The position numbers and the translations under genes were made by a program. 64,000 nucleotides of DNA. Origin: Symsagittifera roscoffensis. Its lineage: Eukaryota > Xenacoelomorpha > Acoela > Convolutidae. The DNA is taken from contig NC_087062.1 in assembly GCF_963678635.1 (NCBI RefSeq), positions 31,642,704-31,706,703 of the forward strand, read 5' to 3'. The notes below the pieces were generated by a model that saw only the letters and a program-made list of their open reading frames with translations, was not told the origin of the DNA and made no database searches. Positions within the stretch are counted from its first letter, which is position 1. Each line of letters opens with the position of its first letter. Below are positions 45,301-57,300 of the stretch, in pieces.

Positions 45301-48300
45301 TTTGCGTGGTAGAGAAATTGAACACACGAAAACACCCATTTCCTCCCTCCTTTCAGTGGTTTGAATAGAAAATAGCACTCAAGGTTTGCAGATGTGTTGT
45401 TCATTTCTTGTGTGCAGACCAATTTGTCGCCTTCGTTTGACAAGCTGTACATGGAGCTGTTCCGTCCCCTGCGGATGCCCCTGAAAGAGTACAAGAAACT
45501 GGTGCAGGATCCAGACGTTAGACTGCGCACCATGGCCCCCGGGGAGACATATGCGATAGAGGGAGTGAGTGTGCCGGATCAACTGTCTCTTCTAGTCAGT
45601 GGATGGTGAGTTCAGACTTAAATTGTATATTTTGACAGAGCTCATTGTCAGTTACTTCTGATTAGGTTTTTGATGAAATAACCAAATCAATCAGTTGTAA
45701 GGCAACCATATGCTGGTCAGATAATTGTGACTTGAGAAGTTCTACATTTTCAATTCTGTCTGGGTTATTTTTTATCGCTGAGTTTTTTTGTGTTATTGAA
45801 TTTTTGACAAAATGGTGAATTTAGATAGTGAAATTTTTAGTGAATGTCACTTTTCAACTTTTGTATCTTGATTTTTACGCTCTAATTAGCAAGCTTTATC
45901 TAAATGATTGCCAGAATCTTTGTCGGATCCCCTTAGCGATCTCTACTTCCCTCCCATCAAGAAGGGGGTATGGTTAAATAGACTAAGTTAATCGGATTTT
46001 TGAAAAATCAGAATGCAGAAAAATTAGATTTCTCAATAGAAAGCTCAAGAGCAAATTTACTGTTTCTAATTAGAGGAGCGGCGATCATGTAGTAGATAAC
46101 ATAAAAGGGGAGATTTATTAAGTAGATCCATTTTTTGCTAGTAACAATAAGCTTGACAGCATAGGGATAAAACTGAATTTTAAAATGAATTCATTTCGTA
46201 AAAAGTGACGTAGGCTTTCTCAGTGTTCTCGGAATGCTATATTTTGCTGTTTTTGATATGTTCTTTGCTTTTTTCCGGATTTTGAAGAAAGTGAAGAATA
46301 CACATGCTTGTTTTGTTTTCTATATTCCGACCAATTTTACGAAAAGAGTTGACAGCGTTTGCGAATCGATCAGGAAATTTTTGATTTGCAATGCAATTGC
46401 GCTTACACTGGACTTGTGCAGCTTGCATAGCTTTTCAGTTAATACTATACATGAAACAAGACTGCTCGTATCAGGGCGAAGCCCTGAATGTTCCGACTGC
46501 CTTTTAAGGTTTATGGAGCAGTAATAACCTTAAAAAAAAATTAAATGTAATATAATAAAATTAATTTTTTTTTTCTAAAATTTGAATTTTTTTAATGAAA
46601 ATCATCCCCCCACACGCCATATAAAGTACGAAAGGATAGATTTCGCTCCTTGTAACAAAACAATTATGGCAAATAAGCTTCTTTCAACCAATTTGGAACG
46701 CTTTCTAAGACGGATTAAATCTCCGCTTAAGCATTAATAGCGCGAAATATATCGCGCGTTAATTGTCCCAAATTGGCCAAAATGGCTACCTTTAAGCCGC
46801 CATAACTTTATGAAAAATGATCACAGGTGAAATATTTTTTCAAATTTAAGCTCAAATCAACAATACCTTTTAAATGATATAAAAAACATCTGTCAGAAAT
46901 GGCTCGTTAAAAAGTCGAAATTTGTCAGAAGAAAAAAACCCACCCCGAGCACAAATATTCCGTTACTTTTGTATCGAAAGTTGGAACAATAACTAAATTC
47001 CAAGACGCAAATTATTTATGCGTGACAATTTAACTGCGTAATCATTAGTGTTCCAAATTGAATTGAGGCAAAGTAATTGCTCATAATAAATCGTGTCAAA
47101 TGTTAGCCTTTTACATTGTAGTTTATCAAAAAAAATTTCAACAAAAGCTGTTCCAGACCAGGGGGCAATCGGAATATTGAAGGCTTTAAACTGATATACG
47201 AGCAGTCTTGTTCAAATTTCTATAGTCTCTATCTAGCAAAATCTAATAGCGGAAATTGCTCTCTTAGAGCAAAACAAACTTTGTTGTATAGCTCTAATGC
47301 ATGCAAAAGCAATGCTTGTAAAACTACCTGCATCAATTTTGAAATTTTTATCAACTTAAAAAGCGCAGAGTTTTGTTCGAAAAAATCAATCTTTAAGGTA
47401 ACCAGAGTTTTTTAACGCTAAGTTAATGCAAACCGAATATAGAAGAATATTGGCAAAAAAATGCAAAGAGTGCAAGCTCATAGATTTTCGATATTTTTTC
47501 TACGTGGTTGAGGATAAGCAAATCTTGTTGTAAAATTAATTTTGCTTTCTCAAAAAGATCAACCGGAAAATTGAAAATTGAATTCAAGGTTCATAAATAT
47601 TCCCGTTGGCTTCCTTTTACGGACTATTTCAGAAATTTTTTAGGCAAATTTTTTTTTTATTGTTACGACTTTCGATACGAAAGTAACGGAATATTTGTGC
47701 TCGTGGTTGTTTCTTTTCAGACAAATTTCGACTTTTTAACTAGCCATTTTTGCAAAAATTTTTTAACAAAACTTTTTATCATTCAAAAGGTATTGTTGTC
47801 CTGAGCCTAAATTTGAAAAGATATTTCACCTGTGATCATTTTTCGTAAAGTTATGGGGACTTAAAGATTGCCATTTTGGCTAATTTGGGACAATTACCGC
47901 GCGATATTTTTCGCGCTATTAACGCGTGAGCGGAGATTTAATCTGTCTTAGAAATCGTTCCAATTTGGATGAACGAAGCAAATTTTCCCTTGATTTGATA
48001 CAAGGAACGAAATCTATTCTTTTGTACTTTTTATGGCGTGAAGCTTATTTGCCAAAATTGATTTGATACAAGGAGCGAAATCTATTCTTTTGTACTTTAT
48101 ATGGCGTGTTTTAGTTCTATTTTAATACATTTAGTATATTAATGATATTTATGTTATTACTGCTTCATAAGCTTTAAAAAGCAGTCGGAACATTCAAGTA
48201 TCCGCCCTGATACGAGCAAACTTGTTAATTTATATCTTACAAGGTTCTGGCAGGATTTGCATTCCGAATCAGTAGCGGATTTAGGGAGGTGGGAGGGGGA

Positions 48301-51300
48301 CGCCTTTTTCCTTCAGGGATTCGACCTCCTGCCGACCCAAAGGGTCCCCCCTTTGTATTACTTTGACATATCCATTTTAGCCGATTAACCTGAAAATTTG
48401 TCTAAGGGCGCCTTTGGCGCCAATATATACTAATTTTGAGGGGGGAGCGAGCGCCAAAAAACGCGACTTTTTGGTCGAAATTATTCCAAAATGCCTAAAA
48501 CGCTTTTTTTTTTTGGCTTTTTTCAAAAATTTGCCTGCGGCGCAGAAAATTTGGTCAAATTAGGGTCTTTATAACGTTGGGGAGAACTTTGAAAATCAAT
48601 TTGGTTGAATTAAAAAAAGTTCGACAAATTTTCTTTTTTTTTGAAAATCTCCCCCCGAGAAATTCCTAGATCCGCGCCTGTGACTGTTCCGAATTGAGAT
48701 TAAAATTCTTGCAAAAGTTTGCCTTTCTTCGCAAAAACATTGCAAAATTTGCCTTCCAATTCCACTAGGCAATTTTCATTTTTTTTGAGTGGTTGAATAG
48801 CGATTGCATAATTAACGTTTTGCAATGCAATGCTTCTATTTCAGTCTTTAAAAGTTCTAACCAATGTTTCTCAACTCTGAGAGAAATTTCCAAACGTTTC
48901 CACTGCAGTTTGAATCACAAATATAGGTGCTAGAGACATCATATGACTGCTTTTGAAACACAAATCTTAGTGATACTTGGAATATGCGTGGCAAGGTTGG
49001 TTCAAAAGTATATCAATGAGTAGTTTTAGATAAAAGTACATCGTCTAATTGTCACGCTATCTATTTTTGGACGGATATGTTCGTGTAGTTACTTAGTCCG
49101 ATGATACTTTTAGTTATTTTCTCATTTTCCGTATTTCTAAAACGTATCATAAATCACTGGTAGGCGCTGTTGGGTTGGTTTCATCTGTATTTCAGTCTAT
49201 ATTGAAAGTGGTCCTCCGATCAGTTAAGCTGCTCAAGATACAACGATTGTTTAGATTTTTTTAAAAGATTTTTGACACTTATTTGCCCGTCACTGAAAGT
49301 AGTTCATACGAGAAACGAACCGATTTATGAATACTAGGTTGTTTGTGTTTTGTTTTGGATCCTGTGTTCTGCCTAATTTGTTCATTTTTTTTTCCAGAAC
49401 GGACTTCTTGAAAAATAACTTAGCGAATAAACTAAATTGGTTAAAAACGAAATGTTTTTGAGGAATTCATTTCTAAAAGCGTTTATTTTGGTGATTAACA
49501 GCATAGAAATGCAATCTAATAAAAATGACTTAGTGAGAAAATTGAATTTTAACAAAATTTTACCCTGAACTTGTATTTACTTAGAAGGTTACTTTGGGGA
49601 AAGTACGAATGATCCCTAGGAGCCTGTTTGGATGTAACTACTAATGGCTTTATCGACCTATAACAATCAGATTTCAGACATTTTAAGAGAAAAGAAATCA
49701 TAATAGCACAAAATTTGTAACAGAATCTTCTTGTTACTGAGAAAATATTTTACGAACTATAAACACGGATTGGATCACAACTGATTGAATCAGGACTGGT
49801 GAATTTTCTCTCTGCTGGTTGAATCACGATCGATTGAATCAAATGAACTCAGTTTTGTTTCTTAACTTTTGCTCGCTTACCTACCATGTTTTTGCACAAG
49901 TGCGTTATTTGTTGTTTTGTACTTTCTTATCAATTTGTAAGGGCGTTTCAAATAGGTTAATTCAAAATAATTAAAATTATTGTCATTGAGGAAGTAAAAC
50001 TGACAATATTTTGGATGACACCAATTTCAAACAGTTAGTTTTCTTAAAGTCATTTCATCTATGACAGTTTTTGGAGCATTTCGATTCGTCCACACAATTA
50101 AAAGTTCAGGAAAAAATCTGCCTCGACCTACAAATACACCAACGGATACGGATTTTTTTTTATGTCTGATTATTCTCATCATCCCACTGTCGGTCCTTAA
50201 ACATAGCAACTGACCATTTCTTCGTGTTCAGCGCTTCAAAAAAATCAACTTCTTAGTGGGTTCCCACAGGTCGCGCTTCAATTCGGTATAGATCAAAAAA
50301 CAAAACGGTCGGAAGTGGCAGTAAAAATGGTAAATGGTTTCAATAAACAAAAAAGACTTTAAAAAATTTATAGGATGCATAATTCAATCCTACCTGTGAA
50401 GTAAAACTCAAATCCATTGATTTTAAAAAGTCTTCTTTGTTCGTGAACACCATTTATCATACTAACTGCCACTCCGGACCATTTAAATTAAAATAAAATT
50501 TGAAATAAAAGGGCCGAGGTGCCCAAGATATCCCTGAGAACACCTCTGAAAACAAGACATTGAAGGTAAAGGTACAGTAAAGAAAAGGAAACCAAAGAAA
50601 GAAAGAATTTATTAGTATTATTATTATTTTCGGCCTCACTTGTTATGATTATTTTCGGCCTCACTTATTATGATTATTTTCGGCCTAAATTCCATCGGCT
50701 AAATGGCTGCTACCCTGGACAGATGATGACTCAACCTAGTTAATACTAATGACAAGACGTTTATTATCATGTTTCTGCATTTTGAAGCATTTTTGAGGTC
50801 GCATTATTTGAAGATTTTATTTTCTAAAAATTGTTTAAAAAATCGAAAAAATTGCAAAAAAATGGTACCAACTAAAATCACATAGAACACATTAATTCAA
50901 AACAAAATGAAGCGAATCTTTTTACTGAGTGCGGGACCTCATGAGACCAGGTCGAATATTTCGGGCAAGACTAGAAAAACAGACGATGTTCAATAATTCA
51001 ACATGCATTGAAGAACGACACAAGATAACTGCAGGAAAAACGATATTTCAGAAAAGCCGCATGAACCAGTGTTTAAACGGCGCACCGACAATTCGGCCAA
51101 AGACAGTTCAACCAATTGGAAATTCAGACAATTCAGCCAGAAATATACAAACAATTCAGCCTGGGACATTTCAGCCAGTTTTACAAAACGCTAGATTCGA
51201 AAGAAAAAAATCGGAATTTGAGTTTTTTTCTCGGTTTAAGGTCGCTGGTGGGCGCGCTACGAGCGCGTCGCCGCTTTGCGACAATGTCCGGCTCACATTT

Positions 51301-54300
51301 CGTAGAGAGTCCTACACTCTGTTGGCAAGCTCGCAACACGTTGGCGCGACTGCGGCGGTCACTATTATTGACTGAATTGTCTTTGGCTAAATTTTCTGCA
51401 TACTTTTGGCTGAATTGTCAGAATTTCAAATCGGCTGAATTGTCTTTGGCCGAATTGTCTGAACGCGGTTTAAACCTAAATTTCATGCGTAGAAAAAAAA
51501 ACGTGGAAATTGCAAACTGTTGCCTTCTAATTTTTTCTTCCAGTAGTCATTAAAAAAAATTTTCAAAGGGGAATGTTATATGACTTAAAATCAGTCTAAG
51601 CGATTGCAACCTATGTTAATTTGACCACCTGTCAATCCTTTTAGCGCTATTTGCGTACCGTTTTAGATCTCATTGAGTGTTGAAACCATTTATTCGATTC
51701 AACACATTCAATTATGATTGCGTATGATTGTGTAACAAAGTGTTATTGTTCCGACTTTTGTAACGAAAGTAACCGAATATTTATGCTCGTGGTGGGTTTT
51801 TTCTTCAGACAAAATTTGAATTTTTAACTAGCCATTTTTGACGATTTTTTTATCATTCAAAAAGTATTGTTGTCCTGAGCTTAAATTTGAAAAAAATTTT
51901 CACCTGTGATCATTTTTTGCAAAGTTATGGGGGTTTAAAGATTGCCATTAAGCGCGGAGAATTAATTCGTCTTAGAAATCGTTCCAAATTGGTTAAAGGA
52001 AGCTTTTTTCCAAAATGATTTGTTAATGGGAGCGAAATCTATCACTTTGTACTTTATATGGCGTGTGGGGGGATGATTTTCACAAAAACCTCATTTAAAT
52101 TTTTTTTTTATATTACATTTAATTTGTTTCATGTTATTGCTGCGCAATAAAACTTAAAAGGCAGTCAGAACATTCAGGGCTTCCACCTGATACGAGCAGT
52201 CTTCTTTTTTCTGTAAATAATCATTTCGTTTTGTCTTTTTATTATTTTTAGCGAAAGTTCATAATAAGTTTTTATAAACTACATATATAATACAGGGTTT
52301 TTGCAAAAACTGTAAAGAATTTTTCTTTTTTAGGCTAAAATTGATAAAGGCTGATGAGCGTTCAATTTTACAGCCTACAAGCTCAATCCTAAAGCAATTT
52401 CAATTTTATTTCAGCTAATGAAACTACTCATTCATTTTTCACCTCATTCATTTGCGCCTTCTAGAAGAAACATTGGACGAATTTGAAAAGTAAATTGAAT
52501 TTTGTTTCATTTTTACAGTTAATCTTAATTTTTCTTCCGTCGGCGTTTTCAGAACATTCTGTGCAGTTCGAACAGCAAGCAGCCAGGGGCGGATTTAGGG
52601 GGGTCTTGAGATTCGACCCCCTGCAACCCAAAGGGTCCCCCTTTTTTTTTTTTACTATTTTGAGATATCCATTTTTGGCTGACGGAACCTAAAACTTTTC
52701 TAAAGACGCCTCTGGTGCCAATATACACTATTTTTTATGGGGGGTTGCGCGCGCCAAAAAACGCAATTTTTCTAAAAAGTGCCTTAAAACGCTATTTATG
52801 GCCTGTTTTTTTTCAAAACTATGCCTGCGGCGCTGAAATTTTGGGCCGAAACAGAGTCTTTTTAGTGCTTTGGGGGAGTTCGGAAAATCATTTTGGTCGA
52901 CCCCGAGAAAATTTTCGATTTTTTTTTGAAAATCCCCCCCTGGAGAAAATCCCAGATCTGCCCCTGCAACCGGCTATGCCTTTTTTGTAAAGAATGTTTT
53001 GATGGCCATATTGATTTTAGTGTCTTCACCAGTAGCGGATGGGGGGGGGGCGGGGAGAACGGATGCTCTTTCTCTCACCCCTCAGGGATTCGACTTCGAC
53101 CCCCTTAAGACCCAAAGGGTTCCCCCTTTGTACTATTTGGAGATATCCAATTTTGGCTGACTGACCTCTTAAAAATTTTCTAAAGGCGCCTGTGGCGCCA
53201 ATGTACACTGACTGTGAGAGGGGAGCGCGCGCCGAAAAAACGCGATTTTTTAGTCGAAATTTTCCAGCCTTTTTTGGCCTTTTTTTCAAAAATTTGGCTG
53301 CGGCGCAGAAAACTTTGTCAAGTTAGGGTCTTTATAGTGGTTTGTGAGAGCTCAAAAAATCAGTTTGGTGGCCTTAAAAAAGTCGACAACAATCTGACCC
53401 CCCCCCTCGAGAATTTTCTAGATCCGTGCTTGGTCTTCACTACATCGTTTTGGTCTTCACTCAGATTATACCAAGCCATAGTTAAAATCAATTTCCTTCG
53501 CTAGACTTTTTATTTAATTTGGCAAAAAAATGATTACAATTTCCTTCATAAGCCTTGAGTTGCAAACATAAAAGTCAAAAGTTGCAGTTTTTCTTGCAAA
53601 AGAGAAAACAAACGAATAGTCTCTTCACGTTTTGTCGTTTTCTAAGCTACTATATTGTAGAAAGAGTTGAAGTTTTAACACATGAAAGTTGAAATAGTTT
53701 AAAAAGATGTGGTGGGACAAAAGCCATCTTTTTTGATGTCGAGAAAATGGCCCATTTTTTGTTTGTGTTTCAAAGTAAACATAACAATAAGGCTTCTCGC
53801 ATTACGGTGCGATACCTTGAATAGTCGTGCTAGCTTTTTATGCCTTAAAAGTAGTTTTTGATTAGAAAAATAAATGAAGTATTAAGTTTTTCTTCAGATA
53901 ATTTTTAAAAAAAACATCCCTCACACAATATGTTGAATACAAACTGATATTTTTGCCGTCTAATTTCTCATCAATTGAACAAAAAACTGTACCTAATTTC
54001 ATTTTTATATAAAAATAAGCCAGATTAACTTGCCGGTCACGTTTTTTTGTGAACGAAATCAATTTTAAGTTTTGAGTTCAAAGTCTCGAGGTTTTTCAGA
54101 TGGTTAAAACCAAATCCGTCCAATACGGCTCAGTTGCGAAAAAAATCACGCCGAGTACAAATATTTCGCCATCTTTTTTGCAGTTCGGTACAAAAAAGCA
54201 AACGAACAAACAACGGTACACATCTTAGATGCACTTGCAGTATTAATGACTTGGCGCTCATTTAGAGACAGAGATCAGATGGTTTACCCAAGAGCGCAAT

Positions 54301-57300
54301 CTGCCGAAAATGAAAAAATCGAAAACTTCGAAGTCACTTGGAATTAGATAAACACTTAGAACAATGTACGCTATTTATTAAACCCAAATTCAAAGTAAAA
54401 ATCATGCCTTAAGCAATGTAATCCATAAACTTGAAATACATTGCATAAGTTTTATAGCCCGGAACTAATTATGTAAGTTATTGTTTAATCCGAGGCTGGG
54501 CTGAAAAATACATGATGTTTAATTACCCAAGCGGTCTGTGTTAATCAAATGGAGTGAACATTTTGATTTTATAAGAAAAAATTGGCTCGAAGTTTTGTTG
54601 AAAGCCGTAGAAATCTGATATGTAACAAACCTAACTCTTTGAACCCAGTTAATACTCGGGCACTTGTGGTGTGTTTCAGTGTTCACGTGTCGGTGGAAGG
54701 CAAGTTCATCCACAAGATAGACGAGTTCTCCTTCCTCGACTCGCCCGAGTGGGAGTCCTACTCGGAAGAATTCCCCGAGCACTTCCAGGTAAATAACTCC
54801 ACGAAGAATGTTGATTAACTGACTGTCAAAAGTAGGGTAGCGGAAGAGCTGAGATTTTTGAGAGAAACAATCAGGGGGTGGATCTAGGATTTTCTCGAGG
54901 GAGGGGGCGGGTTTTCGAACAAATTTTTGATATTCTGAGCTCACTCAAAGCAGTAAACAGACCATGTTGAACCAAAGTTTCTGCGCTGCAGGCAAACTTT
55001 TGGAAAAGCAGGTCAAAAATGCCGTTTTTAGGTGTAGAGTTGGTGATTCTACTGTATTACATGCTATAGTAACCTGAGCGTAAGATTGATTCGTCATTAA
55101 GTTAAGTAGTGCAGCAAACAAAGGGTAAAGTTCAAAATGGTTGAATCTTCAAAGATATAGTCCCTCCTATGGCAGAAAACTCAGGTGAAGTAAGATTTGC
55201 AAACCCTTCCAAATGACTAAAGCGGCTAGGTTTATGAACTCATAGGACGGATACTAGAGATGATTTGACCCGGGCATGCAAAAATCTATAACCCTCAGAT
55301 CCCCCGGCCCCAAGTGATAACGGTTCCCGGAAGTACAAATGGCCCTGTCAGAACACGGTAACTAGCGGTCGGAATGGAACCAAAATATAGTATGTTATTG
55401 ACCTAGCTGAGGAAAGCTTAAGTTCAGAAAACCAGACCCCTTGGACCCCTACTTCCCATTGAATTCACTACCCATGGGACGACTTTGCGGTGTCGTTAGG
55501 AAAGAGAGAACAAACATAGAGAAGAAATCCCCTAAACCTACATTGGCGCTCCTGGGTGGGCAAATTCTGAATTGCAGTTGCACAGTGTATGTTGCTAATT
55601 GACGACACGGGTATAATACGATATGGAAGAACAGGACAGGCGGCTGATTGCTGAAGCGGTAGTTGCACCAGCGAACGCGCTGGACAAGCAAAAAGGCGTA
55701 TTTGGATTCGCGACAATACGGTCGGATCGTTTTCCTTCCTGTAGCTATCAGAACTGGCAGACTGGAGGAAGCACTTCGCTTGGATCGCAGACGCCAACCG
55801 CTGGGAGGACGAGCAGGCCAGGATGGTCCTGCCAACATGTTTCACGAGCTGGGCTTTGGACGAATTTACAAGTATGCCTGCCCACTTTCGAGAAGAGATC
55901 GAGGGCTACGACGAGCCAACGTTAGCTAGGATGCTAGCCGAGCTCGATCAACGACTGATGCCATTCCAGAGTCGCACGGCAGCCAGAGCTGAGTTCAAGA
56001 GCCTGATGCAAGGAGAGAAGGAAGGCTTGCGAGAGTTCTCGAGGCGAGTCAGGTCGCTAGGTGACGTGGCAAACAGAAACATGGATGAACAAGCGAGAGA
56101 CGACATGAACTGTGAGCAGTTCATAGACGGCATCTACGATGAAGAAGTGCAGGAGCTACTTCTACGAGAGGAATTTGAAAGTTTCAGTCAGACGATAACA
56201 CGAGCTCAGTAATTTGAACTGGCGAAAAGGACTGCCAGAGCGAGAAGCGGGAGACGGCCAAACCATATTCGAGAGCTGCAAAACACAGACGGGTACTGAT
56301 CAGAGACTGGACGAACTTGCGTCGCAGATCGAGATGCAGAACTCAAGGCATGATGAGTTGATGACAGCGATGCGGACGACCACCGACCAACGACTGGATC
56401 AGGTGGCTTTGCAGATGCAGGATATGATGACTATGATCGGCAGGTTGGGTAATTCAGTAATTCCCGCTCCCCACCCTAAAAATCTGCCGGGGCAGGAACC
56501 AACGCGAAGGCCCAGGCAGCCGACTGGTCCGGACTCGAATGGGAATCGACAGATCAACGCGAGCCATGGAGGGGACCGTCTATGTTGTTTCGAATGCGGT
56601 CAGTTGGGTCAGTTTGCAAAAGAGTGTCCCAGAAAGGCTTCGTTTCATTTAAACTATCGAGGGTCGGGGCAATGAGCGAGAGCGAGCTCAAAGGAAGTTT
56701 TGTCCTGGCCGACATACAGAGGCTACAAGTATCGAAGCGAGACCAACTGACATACGCTTTGAGTAGACGAAGCCACAACGAGTGGCCGAAACGAGATGCA
56801 GTGAAAGACAGTAATACACTGTGGGAACAGGAACAAGTTCTGTCGATTTTGGAACGAATACCTCGGGGCACAGAGGTCTCTACCGGGCGAGAAACGAGAG
56901 AACAACCTCAAGCACATGTCGAGCGAGTTGGAATTAGTCACGATATATACGGACCCCGTGGAGTAGTCGTAGATGCTTGCATAAGGAGAACCCAAGTCGA
57001 GGCCTTGCTAGATACGGGGGCCACGACTGACCTCATTCGGACAGATGTAGCTCGAGATCTCTTATACTCGTCTGAAATTGAGCCATATCGGGGCAGACTA
57101 GAGATAGCAGATGGACAGGAAACGAAGGTGGATGGATGTATCACCGCCCATCTGAAATTGGAGGCCGTTGATAAAGATCTTGATATGCTAGTTGTTCTGG
57201 AACTGAAAGCAGAGATGGTTTTCGGACTTCGATCGCTGAAAGAAAATCGGTGCTCATTGATGTTCAGCCACGCTGAAAATTTCCTGTGGACGGGAGTGAT

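Noticed and set aside
50929-51553. Overlapping 145-148-codon open frames
   Set aside because: They lie across an inverted-repeat element in two frames at once and encode no known domain.
55623-55929. Alternative plus-strand frames over the gag start of element D
   Set aside because: Only the frame with similarity to the element C gag is meaningful; the others are shadows or follow a frameshift.
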